DNA from: Sindora glabra
Taxonomy: Eukaryota; Streptophyta; Magnoliopsida; Fabales; Fabaceae
Assembly (NCBI GenBank): GCA_020226215.1
Contig: CM035227.1
Span: 2,907,343-2,971,342 of the forward strand
Length of the DNA stretch: 64,000 bases
Reading direction: 5' to 3'
The first letter of the stretch is position 1; every line of letters begins with the position of its first letter. Of this stretch, positions 25,561 through 38,360 are shown piece after piece. The notes under the pieces were generated by a model. The model saw only the letters and a list, made by a program, of their open reading frames with translations, had not been told where the DNA came from and ran no database searches. The position numbers and the translations under genes were made by a program.

Positions 25561-27423
25561 TTGTAATTCAAATTGATCGATTTATTAGATGTGTTCAAGT
25601 GAATTAATTGAGGGTAAAAACCTTATCATTTCAAGTCGCATGTAACATTACACAACTATTAAAAAAACCCAATCATAGTTTTGTAAATGGTTAAAAGCCT
25701 TAAATAAATTTCATCCCAAGGAATGGCTTCTCTATTACATATAAAATCATCCAAAGCACTGATACAATTTATACGATTTGTATCATACAAATGAGTGAAA
25801 CAAAAACAGAGAACAGGGAAGAGAAAGAATAAAAATGTGAAAATGAAGATGCAATTACCAAATAAAATACAGCAAAATGAAGAGATTGAAAGACAGAATG
25901 AAGTGCGAAGAGATTTTGCAGATGCAAATACAATTTGAGAGACAAGATTTTGAGAGTAAAATTCTAAGGTGAAGTGTGAACTCCAAAGGCTGATAGAGAT
26001 ACAAGAAGAAGAAGATATTCAAATATCCTAATTAGACTCGAAAATAATAAATTGATTGTGGACCGAACCTAAACTCAAATTGATATTTATGAATTTGTTT
26101 TGGATAGAGCCCATTAGGTTTAATTAGATAAGATCTGATGGATTTGGACAAATTTATCATTTTGATTGATCCTATCTACATATGAAAAATTAAATATAAT
26201 AATTATAATTATAATTGTTGAATTGAATCAAAATTTATTAATAATTTAATATTTGAAAAATTATTTTATTTAACTTAATACAATACATTGTATGTACCCA
26301 AATATATTTCCTTTTATACACCTGCGTGTGTCAAGGCCCACGTTGGATGTAAACAGTGTATAAGTATTGACAAGGTTTGTATTATTAATATCTATGTTAA
26401 AAAGAATAAATTTCAATTTATATTCTGATCCTTGGCAAACAATAATTCTTGATCCTATCCACGTATGAAGAGAAATAAGAGAAAGTGTGAAAATAAAAAT
26501 GTAGATATAATATTGTTAATTAAAAAATATCAATGTATGTGTGTGTTTAAATCAGGCGTTGGTAATTAAAAAAAGTGGTGTGGGATGATCTCTTGCTAAT
26601 ACATGCGTTGTATTATCAACATTTACGTTTGGCGTTTTGACTTTTAAATTGATATAAAAAAAATCATTTATGAGAAGAAATTTATTGAGCATGTTTATTT
26701 CACCATCTGGTCCATCTCTAATTCCTGGGTAGAAGTGGTTCAAGACTTCAAAATTTTTGTGCATGTAATAAATTGGAATCCAATCTAAAATGTAAAAAGA
26801 AACAAAGTCTTTTAGAAAAAAATTGTATGCCGCTTGGTCTTCATTTAACTTGCTTTCTCAATTTACTATTCGAAAGATTCAATTTGATTTGATCATTTTT
26901 TTTCATCAAACGCTAATATTTGTTAATAAAATTGATGATATGAGAATCTAAAATTTTATATAACACCATTTGAGGTTTGTGTGACACTCTTCATATTCTA
27001 AATTAATTGTATAGCCAACATTTTACTAGTATAATAATAATTGATATTATCTTAAAAATTTTATTTTTCATTATTATTATGATCTTTTCCGATTATAATT
27101 GACATGAAATTTATTATCTAATTTCCATAAAATTATTTTAACTATCATCTATTAATGCATAAATTGATATATATCATAGATACCTTATTTAGGACCAGGA
27201 TAATAACACAAACATTCAAATAGATCTATAAGAAGGGGAAGTTAAGATTGTTTATGAATTCTAATACAATAGAAAATAAATTGGTTTGACTAATCTTAAT
27301 TACAAGGTAATAACTATCCCAACTTTTCTCTATACACACCAAGGCTTAGGAAACATTTTTATATACATTAAAATAAATTACTTACTATTCGAACCTTCAA
27401 AGAAACTAGAATTTCTATTCTTA
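25561..27423. other. Intergenic DNA, no gene seen
   Basis: Mixed AT-rich sequence; a purine-rich stretch lies at about 25795-26020. No coding frame above 70 codons and none with a recognisable motif. Confidence 0.55.
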
Positions 27424-28596
27424 GGGAATGTTTGATTTGCGAAATATTTTTCACATTCTCATGAATATTTTATAAAAATGTTATATTTTTATATTTAGTT
27501 TAAAATTTTAAAAAAGTAACATTCTTAAAAATATTTTAAAATCTAACATTCCTTCCAAATATTACTATAAAGGGAGGTGGGTATCTTAAATACCCATCTC
27601 ATGGGAATATTGATACTAAAATAAAAAAAAATTGCTCTCATTTTTTCTATATCCTAATTTATTCTAAATTTTTTATTTTTATTTTTATTTTTTACTTTTA
27701 ACTTATATTTCTCATTTTTATTTTCTTAAGATAATAAGTATAATTATACTGAACAAGTAACAAAGAAGTAATTTCTAAATTCCAACCCTAATTTACTTTG
27801 AAATTTTTTCATTTTCATTTTTCACTTGTAACTTATATTATTTTCAATTTTTCATGATAACAAAGATAATTATACTAAACAAGTAAAAAATAAATAAATT
27901 CTAAACTTCAATCTTTTTAATTTATATACAACCTCGTGACATATTAAAAAAAAAGATTCGGAAAGCAAATTTAATATATTAAATTTTAATTTGCATGATT
28001 ACATGGATCAATATTTCATATTTACATATAATAAATATTTTTTAAATTATCTCATTTACATAAAAATTATAATTAAAATTTATAATTTTTAATGCCTTAC
28101 AAAGTAAAAAAAATATAAAAGTTTAAATATGAGTTATGCAAAATTAATATCTTAACATCAAATATGACTTACTTTTAATTTGCTTATATAATTAATTATA
28201 TAAAAATTTTAAATTTAAATTCTGAAAAATTTTAATATTTTATATATTAAATTATTTATTATATTTTAATCAAATAGAATTTAAATTATTAATTTATTGA
28301 GTTTTCAAAAGTTTTTATTCATATATTTTTAATTAAATCTATAATTTATTATAATTTACAACAAAAAATTAATAAAGGTATCTTTTAAAAAGCAATAAGA
28401 TTCATAGGACTATAACATGTAAATCAAATATAAGAATATAATATATTTGAAAATCTAAAAAAGTATTTTTAAGAATATATATATTAAATTAAATATAAAA
28501 ATATTATATTTTAGAGAATCATATGCTTGAAAATTACATTATTAAAAATGTACGCTTTTCCATAAATATAAAATTTCATAAACCAAATGTCTCATT
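27424..28596. mobile_element. Non-autonomous element, about 1.17 kb, TTTGGTTTATGAAAT family
   Basis: The left end GGAATGTTTGATTTGCGAAAT and the right end ATTTCATAAACCAAATGTCTC form imperfect terminal inverted repeats. Both arms contain TATATTTTTATATTTAGTTTAA-like text in inverted orientation. A hairpin-forming block GAGGTGGGTAT / ATACCCATCTC (27574-27600) follows the left arm. A corresponding left arm with the same order of words occurs at 60047-60250. No transposase frame is present. Confidence 0.5.
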
Positions 28597-29387
28597 AAGG
28601 TGACAGTAGTGCCTCTACAAGAGAGTCTACAATAATAAATATGAAAAAATAAGTACAGGACTTAACGAACAAGCATTCTATGTGAACAACTTATAAGAAT
28701 CAATTAATAATCTTACCATCTAGATGACCTTCCTTTATACATGCATGACTTAAGCCTTGTACATTCTTATAACAAAACATTAGTACTTACAAAGTTATAT
28801 GAAAGGCACTTTCACATTGAGATTGGATCAAATAATAAAATAACCCAACAAGAATTCATTAAAAATAAGGTAAAAACACAAATGAATCTCTTTGTACCTC
28901 ATAGTCATCCTTATCTTTTCACAAACCCAACCTTATTTCTTTAAGATTTATTTTATCTCTTCACAAATAGTTATTAGATCTTTTTTTTCAATCACACATA
29001 TAGTATCAATTCACCCCATCAAATTTTCTCATATTCAATGCTATAACTTAACTCATTTCATATAAAGAATGCTTATTTCAACACATAACACATTTCTCTA
29101 TTCCTTCTTACATGGCCATATAATATTAATTCAACATCATTTATTTTCTAACAATCAATTAATAATAGCTAATTCTTTGTGTATAATCAATTATATAATT
29201 GATTATATTTTGCTAAAAATTAAGGCATAGATAATTATATAGTCAACTACAAATGTCCAAAGAATAAGTGGATATTCTCATAGTCAACTACGATTACGAG
29301 TTCTATAAAAGCATTTCTAAGGGATTATGGTTGATAATCTAGAATTAGAGGGCAATTTCTTAGCCTTATAGTCGACTCACTACCATA
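28597..29387 (-). mobile_element. Decayed repeat DNA, left part of a split element
   Basis: This block and the one at 30838-31900 share a recurring TAGTCAACTAC / GTAGTTGACTAT motif (near 29247, 29280 and 30884). They read best on the - strand as old LTR-like DNA. A CACTA-like element separates the two parts. One + strand frame of 67 codons (28741-28944) has no recognisable motif. I infer an LTR origin only from style and motif recurrence. Confidence 0.3.
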
Positions 29388-30837
29388 AAATTGCAATTGT
29401 ACATCAGTAGATAAATGTTAGTAAAAGGTAAAACTAATATCTATATTGACATAATTATATTTTTGAAATTATTGAGACCAATAAAACAATGGTTAGTAAA
29501 TAAAATTAGCATCTATTTTGATGTGATGATATTTTTAAAATTTTCAAGAAATTCAAAATGATAATTTTTTACCTCATCGACATCATAATGTATAATATTT
29601 GAAGGTTACTAGAAAAATAAAAAAACTTAAAATGTCAATTTTAAAATTAATTTACATATATTTGAACACAATAATATTTTTTAAATTATTAAAAAACTTA
29701 GTGTGATGATTTTTTATTTAATTAATATCATGATATATGACATTCGAAGATTAATAAAGAAATAGAAACCTAAGATAAAAACTTTTTACTTAATCAACAT
29801 TATAATGTATAATATTTAAAGGTTGCTGAAAAAATAAGAAAACTTAATAAGTTAATTTTAGAATTAATCAATGTCTAAAGATATTGTAAAAATATGGTCA
29901 AAACCCTAAATATGGTAACATTTTTGCATTATAAATAAAGTACATCTTATTTTTTTTTATTATTATCCTTACTCTTCCTCTTATTTATTTTCGAGTCCAA
30001 TCTTCATCTATGTTTAACTCTCTTTGCAAACTCCGAAACATCTTTCCATCCTCTACCACATATCAGTGAACTATTGATGCTCCTTTAACTAACAATAAGC
30101 ACAAAGCAAATGCTTTAAAATTTTAGACTATTGTTTCAAATAATAAAAGGTGCATTTCTCACTTTTACTTTCCAAATATTCATATTTTCTTTTTTTTATT
30201 TTTTATGCATTTTTATAAGAATTTTTTGTTTTTATTTTCTTTAAATAACTTCCAATGCTGTATTTAAGTTTAAATGCTCATTATGTCTTTGACAAAATAT
30301 TATAATAGAGACTAAAATCAATCGAACAATGATTATAGACGAAGAAAAAATAGAAAAAACTCCATTAAAATGACTATTGCGATTTTGAGAAAGGAAAAAC
30401 TCCTTTGACTTTTTTGTAAATGGATAAATTGCAAAAAATTATATAAAATTGATATAAAATTTGTTCGAAACAAATAATCAAGTATGAAATTATAGTCTTT
30501 CAAAATTTTTAGCTTAAAATACATATTTTTTTTAGAAGTTAAATTTATTTAATTTTGATCGTAAATATTCTAATGGAAAAGTAAAAAATTAATGTTAAAA
30601 AATATTAGATAAATATATCACATTGATTTCTTATTAAAAAACTTACATGAAATGAAAAAAAATAACATAGTTTTTACTAAAAATCGACATAATAACTATT
30701 TTTCACGTTGGTTATATAATCAACATCGTAACAACAAATATACAATAATGCTTGATAAGAAGTAGGTCAAACATCAAGCGAGAATCAATGTTTAAATTGT
30801 TACATACCTAACATTAATTAGCTATTTTGTAATAGTA
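29388..30837. mobile_element. Non-autonomous CACTA-like element, about 1.45 kb
   Basis: The left end CACTACCATAAAATTGC pairs with the right end, whose reverse complement reads TACTATTACAAAATAGC. About 13 of the first 17 positions agree, and the CACTA signature is intact on the left and C-to-T mutated on the right. A motif of about 50 bp (core ATCATAATGTATAATATT) recurs at about 29569, 29713 and 29786, typical of CACTA subterminal repeats. Near the right end are ATCGACATAATAAC and GTTGGTTATATAATCAACATC words. No transposase frame remains, and the expected 3-bp target duplication is not clear (ACT left, TAT right). Confidence 0.55.
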
Positions 30838-31900
30838 TATGTAATCAACTATACTTGCCTAGAATTTAGTTCTTAGATGCATAGTTGACTATGTAGTCAA
30901 CTACCGCATAAGATTATGTAAGTTTTTATACAATATATTGTTCATTCATGTCTTAAATACTCAAATCTCATTTTACATGTTACAACTTGCAATCAAATCA
31001 TCACATAATACATTTTAATCATAATACTCATCCATTTCATTGAACATCAAAACAAATTGTCCATACCATGCAAAAATATTCAGATTTAGGTTTCAAACAT
31101 TAAAACTTGGCCTTTAACATTCAAATCATACAAAACTAATCAAATTTACTAAAAATGCTTATTCATCTAGTATGGATGAGATAAAGAAAGAATGATATCA
31201 AGGTTTGCTTACTCCTATTCAAGCAAAATCAACATGAATTTAAGTTATGCCTCAAAATCCTTCTTAAAAGTAAAACACTATTGTGATTCTTAATTCAAAG
31301 GAAAATGAAACTAATCATCCAAGAATTAAATGTTCAAGGAAGCTTGCCATAGTTTAATTCAGGAATAAAGGCAATGAATAGAGATTGTTGGCTTGAATTG
31401 ATGGAGCAAGAAAGAAAAGCAGGAAAATGTTGGAAAAGACGATGAGGCGTAAATGTGGTAAGAGAATTGAGGAATAGTAAAAGGGAATTAGGAAAATAAA
31501 AAGAAAGTAGGCTCCACACACATTTACTCAACTCTAATCACAATCCAAACTTTTAAGTATCTCATTCCATTCTAAACTTTTACATCATATTTAATCATAT
31601 TAAGTTTTTTTCATCACTTTTTAGACAAAATTTCACTTTTAATTTTTAACAAAAATTTAAGTAATTATTTCCTATGCAAAATATTTTAATTATATTTTCA
31701 GATATTCCTAAGGAGTATAATACTCATGTTTAAGGTTAGAATTCAAAACTTTGGTTATATGCATTAAATGAGTTACAAGTCCAATATCATGACCAACAAA
31801 AACTCGTTAAAACGAAAAGTTGCACGATAATCACTTTAATTATATCTTTTTTATCATTTAACACAGGGTCATTTCATTTTACATAGCCACTGTTATACAT
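30838..31900 (-). mobile_element. Decayed repeat DNA, right part of a split element
   Basis: It continues the block at 28597-29387 after the CACTA-like insertion, as judged from the shared TAGTTGACTATGTAGTCAACTA motif near 30881-30901. A C/T-rich - strand frame of 65 codons (31334-31531) is present but has no recognisable domain. No retrotransposon protein motif is visible. Confidence 0.3.
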
Positions 31901-32664
31901 GTTATTTTTAGCGTCTATACAAAAATTAGACACCATCACGTCAAACTTTGGACTTTAAATAATTTTTCAGTTAAAAGAGCACGAGATAGAGGGAACGAGG
32001 ACCTACTTAAAATAATATGAGATGGACGGAAGGAGGATTTATTTAAAAAAACTATACCTATCAAAAATCAAATTAAGAATAAAAAATTTATCAAGGATTA
32101 AATTGAAATAAAATCAAAACAGAATTTTAGTCAAAATAACACCATTTTTATAATTACGAGCCACCCTTTTTACTCTAAACTAATCACTTGACACTTTAAA
32201 AAAAAAAATATCATATGGCTTTAATTTAAAAGAGAAGACACATGAACAATTCTATGCCACTTACAATAAGCGTACATGTCAGTATTAGAGAGTACCACAC
32301 CAAACATTGAGCTTCAAATCATTGCTTTATTTCATGGAATGGGAGATAAATTGGGAGGGGACTTAATTGAAAAAGATTGAATCCATAAAAAATTAAATTA
32401 AAAATGAATATTTATTAAGGATGAAATTAAAAAATCTTACAACAAATTAAAATAGGATTTTAATCAAAATGTTATTATGACCTATTTAATCATATTATAA
32501 CAAAAAAAAGAAGATACAAACATACATTCGTACCTCCTTTACTTTTTTTTTAAACATATAGTAGTGATAAAATTATTAGATTATATATATATAAATTAAA
32601 ATTAAACTTGAAAAATAAAAAAAGATAAAATCTCTAAAATTTATCAAGTGTCACTTGAGATAAA
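31901..32664. other. AT-rich DNA with two similar half-copies of a repeat
   Basis: Blocks at about 32040-32150 and 32350-32475 share TTTATCAAGGATTAAATT / TTTATTAAGGATGAAATT and AATTTTAGTCAAAATAAC / GATTTTAATCAAAATGTT. They recall the arms of the foldback element at 10275-10557. No gene. Confidence 0.35.
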
Positions 32665-33177
32665 TCTACTATATATATTATATATTAGTCGTGATATTTA
32701 CTATGTTATTTCTATAAATTGTCATGCGCAAGTTTGTCATTTCTTTTTCATTTATCTTATAATATTAAATTAATTTTAATAAAAATTTAGATTTGAATTA
32801 TTTTTATCTATCACTAGAATTTATAAATATTAAATTATTCCAATCTTATAAAAAGTTTCTCAAAAAACTATTCAAATTACATTTATGTATCTATGAATTA
32901 ACACTAATATCACTAAATGATATTAATATGACATAAAAAATTTTATTATAATTTTTTTAAATATTAAGGATATAATTTTATTGAATTATTTTATTATATA
33001 TCATATATTTTAACTCTTATATCATATTTTAAAATTTTTTAATTTTAAATTTAAATATATAATAATTAAAAAATAAATAAAATAAATTAAATTTAATATT
33101 TTTATAATTTTTTATATATTTACTATTATTATCTTAGAAAAAATAAAGACTCGTGCGTGCATAGGTCAAAAAGCTAG
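32665..33177 (+). mobile_element. Non-autonomous Helitron, about 513 bp
   Basis: The 5' end TCTACTATATATATTATAT fits the TC start and the usual plant 5' terminus of Helitrons. The 3' end is CTAG (33174-33177). A stem-loop at 33148-33167 (GACTCGTGC / GCATAGGTC, with two wobble pairs and one mismatch) sits 6 bp before it, as the family requires. The flanks are A before and T after, the canonical A/T insertion site with no target duplication. The interior is AT-rich and encodes no Rep/helicase, so rolling-circle movement would need a helper. Confidence 0.7.
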
Positions 33178-34414
33178 TACTATTTTATTTTATAGATCCA
33201 TCTTTTTCAAAGTTTTAAATAAATTTTAGAGTATAAAATGAAATATCACAATGCTCAATGAAAAAAATTAAAGGTTGAGAATTAAATAAATAATAAATAA
33301 TTAAAATAATTTTTAAATTTATAATTTTTCATCAAAAATTATAATAACTTGCTTTACTCTTTAGAATAAAAAATATATTTTAGAAGAGTTTGATCCTTAC
33401 ACCTTGTTTGGCCAAAAAAAAATAAGAGAGATAAATTTAAATTTAAATTAAAAAATAAGAAAGAAAAATTAAAAATTGAAATAATTATAAAATTATAACA
33501 ACACAATCTATCATTAAATTTTATTTTTCCCTTTTTTGAAAATAAAAATAACTTTTTTTATTTTCTTTCGTTCCATTTAAATAAAAAAATTAATTGTCAC
33601 AAATTTAAACATGGGACGAAGAATGGGAAACCAGGAAAACAAGGATCGGAATAAAGAAGGGATCTTCATTTTTCTACCTCTAGTTTTTCTTTCCCCACCC
33701 TGAGCTTCAATTTCACTGCAACTTTATTGTTTTCACTTTGTTGACCGTTTTTTTCACCGTCACAGCTTACGCAGCTGATTGTATCAACTGGTCAATGCCT
33801 TAATTTCCAAGTCATATTTCTTGTCTGCTCCTTCATGCTTATCATATCATTAGGGGAGTTCAGGCATCAAATTTTGTCTTTATTTCTGATATTTGACTTT
33901 ATATCGGTTGGACAACTAATACATCGCTAATGGTGGGAATAAAATTCTTGGTCAGAATGATTCTATAATATGTTATACGTGATTTCCAAATTAAATTTTT
34001 AATTTTTAATATTTATTATATAGAATTTTTAAATTTATTTTATTATTTTATATTAAAATTAATAATTTTTAGTTTATATTTAAAATTTAATTTCAGATTT
34101 CACCTTTTGTTAATGATGAAATTTGAATTCGAAAATCAGTAAAAAAAATAAATATATTTTAATAATTTAATTAAATAAATCTTAAATACTAGTAAATGTA
34201 TTTTAAATTATATGTATATTTTAAGAAATTTGATAGGATCGTACATCATGTTAAAGTATCTGTAGTTCCGCGACTACATTTTATGCATATTGTTCTTCAT
34301 AATATAAACAATGCACTGGCATATAGTTGACAAATTTGTACTTTGACTTCTAAATTTTCGCGTAAATTTATATTTATGCTATGCGAATTATTTTAACCCT
34401 ATGCTTGCAATTAA
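33178..34414. other. Intergenic DNA, no gene seen
   Basis: AT-rich with possible MITE-like text at about 33390-33600 (CTTGTTTGGCC left, poorly matched right). A GC-richer T/C-rich patch lies at about 33600-33800. No supported frame. Confidence 0.45.
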
Positions 34415-34581
34415 GGAAAGGAAAAAAATAAGAGAAAATTTTAAATTTTAAAATTTTTCATTCCTTAATTTGGTAAAAAAAAAAGAGAAATATGCTTATT
34501 GTCATTTTTACATATTTAAATTTTAATATTTTTTCTTTTAATTATTTTTAAAAAATTTCTTTATTTTCTTCTTATTTTCCA
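34415..34581. mobile_element. MITE-like element, second copy of the 22.1-kb family
   Basis: Left GGAAAGGAAAAAAATAAGAG with GAAAATTTTAAA pairs in inverted orientation with right TTCTTTATTTTCTTCTTATT and TTTCC. The inner order (GAAAATTTTAAATTTTAAAA, CATTCCTTAATTTGG, a run of A, then AGAGAAA) matches the element at 22114-22355. Confidence 0.45.
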
Positions 34582-35099
34582 TTTCACCGATGGAAGGGTA
34601 AATCAATAACTGGATAGAATTGGGAATCCGTATACATCAGAAAATATAATTCCCTCCTAATAATTCTACACACATTAAAGAAATTTTTATTGATTAAATT
34701 TGGGAAATAAAATGTGATTATTTTGCTCAAAAATTAACCAAAAAATCATGAGGAATAATCCGACATCATTCTAGGTGGAGTTTTTAGCAATGATTTAAGC
34801 TCTATTCGTTGTTTTTGAAAAATATTCTTTATATAAAAATTTAAAATCTTTATATATAAGGAAAGGAATATTATATATATTTATATTTTATTATTAATAA
34901 ATTTTTTATTTAATATTAAATATATAAAAATTATTTTTTAATATTTTATAATTATATTTTTATGAAAAATTATTTATTAGGCTTAAAATAGGAATGAAAG
35001 GGATGAAATTTTGAGAAAAAGAAGAACTTATTAAATCGAGTTTTTTAACCAAAAAACAATAGTTAAAAAAAGAAAGACAGAAAAATGGCAGTTTATGTG
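34582..35099. other. AT-rich intergenic DNA
   Basis: Includes a dispersed AT-rich repeat block at about 34815-34985. No gene. Confidence 0.5.
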
Positions 35100-35530
35100 A
35101 GCTTGAGACGCTTGTCCGTAGTCAACATATTTTGAGGCATCGAACAAGTCTTTGGCCCACGGGGGGGCCCATTCCCCGCGCCGTCCACGCTGTGTAAAAA
35201 CGGTTCTCTGGTAACAGGGATTCTTAAATTATAAAAGGCAACCTCTCCTCTAATAATAATAAATTAATAAAATTAATAATCTGACGGCAAATGTTGTCCG
35301 GTTACAGACACGCGTCCTTCGAATGACAGGAGCGTCACAGTTTATTTTGCCGGCTGGCAATTTTGTCGCAGGCCAGTGCTTTCAATATGAGAGGTGGTGA
35401 ATATTGCCACATAAGCATCCTTTCACAGCGCCATTGGGCTATATGCTTTTTTGCCCAATATTTTCTTCCTCTACCGTGACAAATATGATAAGTTAAGTTT
35501 TGTTTGAACGAATGCCATATCAATACGTGG
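35100..35530. other. GC-richer island, unrecognised
   Basis: Balanced composition, with a GGGGGGGCCC stretch at about 35161-35170 and CGCGCCGTCC nearby. A - strand frame of 62 codons (35335-35523) has no motif I know. It may be promoter-like or a decayed single-copy segment. Confidence 0.35.
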
Positions 35531-37849
35531 GATCAGATTTATGTACCACTGAATTTAGTAGTTTAAATCTAATAATTTAATTGAATAAATTTAATAATTT
35601 AAAATTATTAATATACTATAAAATAATGCGTCGTAATCTAAATTTATTACGTATCATAATTTGGCATGCTTGTAGAAAAAATATTCATCTTTTTTTATGA
35701 GAAAATTTTTATTATAAATTATTAAAATAATAAAATAAAAAATTAATAACAATAATTTTTCATTTTTATAGAAAATTATTTTTTCCATCATCATAGTTTT
35801 TAATATTATTTTTTAGTTGTAATATATAGAAGGATATGACATTCTCTCAGTTTTATATAAATAAATAAATTTTTCTTATAAAAATTTGCTTACCACAAAA
35901 TAAATGCAACATCAGTTTTGTTATAACAATGGATGGTGAGCGAAAATCATCGAAATGAAATATCAGTATGGATAAGAAAAAGGAGAAAACTCATAAAATT
36001 TGATAACAATTATTGAAAAAATAAACTTTGTCTTCTTATTACTTTGACATTTATCAAATTTACATGAGAAGCTAGATTCATTCTTACCCGCGACGTCTCA
36101 ACCTTTTACTTCTTTCTTATAAGTAAGCTCACAATTGAGATTGTTTTAATGACGTCTTTTGATTATTGTTTGTAACGGGTTGTTAGAGATACTTAAAATA
36201 TGTCCACCAAATGGGAGTGGTTGATTAATTTTTAATTAGTACAACTTGTTCTTAAACATATCATTGACTATTAATTAATTGTTTATTTTGATTGATTATT
36301 ATATAGTAATTAGTCATCATGCAAGTAAGGAGATATGCTACTTTGGTTATGTTCTTAAGTTCTTTCAGGTTTTCCCTAATCGAAGAAACCATGATTATAT
36401 ACTTTCATGATTTACTATCATTGCAAGATAAATAAAAAACCTAATTAGAACTATTTTAGCCATCAATCCCACAACGTCACAACTCCTTCCTTGCCGGACT
36501 CTTTGTTTGTATTTAAGAAAAGAAGTAGAAAAAAATTTAAAATATTTTTTTATACATGAATATTATGAACATTTTAATGTGAAAATAACAAGGTTGAAAT
36601 AATATTTAGAAATCAACGAAATATTTTTTCATAAAATAGGCACAGAAGAAGCAATAAAAAACTTTGCAATTACAAAATTACTCTTTTATAGAATTTATCA
36701 AATAATTTTATTGACTTGCAGTAAGAATAATTTTATTATTTAATAAATTTTTATATTTATATTTTTTAATTAAATAAAATAAAAATTTATTATTTTTATT
36801 TATTTGTTATACATTCAAATAATAAATAAAAATACTTTTTATATATTTTTTAATTATTTATTCATTTTTATATTTTTTTATCACGACATCCAAAGTTAAG
36901 ATTAAAAAAATAAAAATAAAGAGAAGGTAAAGAATAAAAAGCGGGGCGGGGAAATGAGGAGCTCTAGAAGCTTCATTAACGCTCCTCTATTTATCAAACA
37001 TAAATACTTGGGCATGTTATGATGTTAAGAGCTAAAGTCATAATCGCCAGACTTTTAGAGCAAGCCCCTATCATCGTATCGTCTCGATATTTAAAGGCAA
37101 CCGTTAATTGTATTGGAAATTGCCTGCATATAATGCAACTCATCAAACTAAATGACTCAAGAAAAAAAATACACTGTATTATTCATATTTTTAGTAACAT
37201 AATGATAATTAATATTATTTTTTAAATTTTATTTCTTTGTATTCTGAATTTAATTTTAAATATGTATATATAATAATCTATAATTTGGAGAAAAAAATAA
37301 ATAATGTTATGGGACACAATATTTTAAGAGATTGAATGTTTTATTATTAAATTATTTTTTATTTTAAAATAAATAAATTATAATTTAAAATATAAATATG
37401 AATATATTAAATATAATATAATAAGGAAAATATTTAATTGAGTTTCCAATAAAATTAAAAAAATATATCATATTATTTATATATTGATCGCAGATGATTT
37501 GCTTCACCTAGAAGAGGAATTAAGATTTATTTATTTATTTTAAATATTTTTTGTAAGAAAATTTATATACTCTTACATAAATGAAGAAATAATATATTAT
37601 CTTCATAGATATTACTAAAAAAATGATACATAAAAATATGATAATAAAAAATAATTTAATATCTAAAAAATTATTTTTTATTAAATTTTTTACATTAACA
37701 TAATTATATAATTTATTTTTCATCATTTGAATAATATATAATTATATTCTTAAAAAATATTTTTTCAAAAAATATAGATAAGAAAGCTTTTTTTGATATT
37801 GATTCTCATTACTTTTTATTTTTTATTCCAAAATTACTCCAAAAGGGAA
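35531..37849. other. AT-rich intergenic DNA, no gene seen
   Basis: Contains dispersed AT-rich repeat blocks at about 35680-35885 and 37540-37790. Short frames, such as 37019-37225 (+) and 37535-37726 (-), give low-complexity or unrecognised protein. Confidence 0.5.
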
Positions 37850-38360
37850 CGTCTCTCCTTGTCCCAATCCTTTTTTTTTAAAACAAAATTGAAACTGAGG
37901 TACCCTCCCCCATGAAGCGAAGCATAACCGTGTTAATATTGCCAATAATCTACGCAATTTAAATCCGAAGGAGGTTGATTTAGTCCTTTCACATGATAAG
38001 GTGCGCGTTGACGAGAAGAGCATGCATACGCGGTGCCTCACAAGAATAAAATGCATGTGGGCCCGATTATGTAAACGCCGACGATACAGCCGAGCACGAC
38101 GCTACGCGTGGGTCCCAACCAAAACACTTTCGCTAGTTGTCGCTTTCTTCTTCATCACCCGAGGACAGGCTCAAATATGGTATTACGGTGGTGGTGGTGG
38201 TGGTGGGCCCTGATAGGGCATAAACGGTGATGCGGACGCGCAACTTAGGTATTGCTTGGATATGGAATCGTGATCGTGATCTAACGCCATACATAGGCTG
38301 TTAGTTTTACTGCGGGGCCCTCAGAGATCACAGAACGAGCAAACGGCTAAACGCTCCGCT
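37850..38360. other. GC-richest island of the window
   Basis: Contains many CG dinucleotides (GCGCGTTGACGAG, ACGCCGACGATACAGCCGAGCACGACG) and the (GGT)n tract at 38187-38207. Two overlapping frames, - strand 37823-38056 and + strand 38001-38213, are open by composition but show no domain. CG retention in AT-rich, probably methylated DNA suggests a recently single-copy or unmethylated segment, perhaps promoter-proximal DNA. Confidence 0.35.
38187..38207 (+). repeat. (GGT)n trinucleotide tract
   Basis: Six GGT units end in GGG. A two-tetrad G-quadruplex is possible. Confidence 0.9.

Noticed and set aside
37823..38213. Overlapping frames as coding genes
   Set aside because: Openness follows from higher GC content; the + strand frame ends in the GGT tract and no domain is seen.
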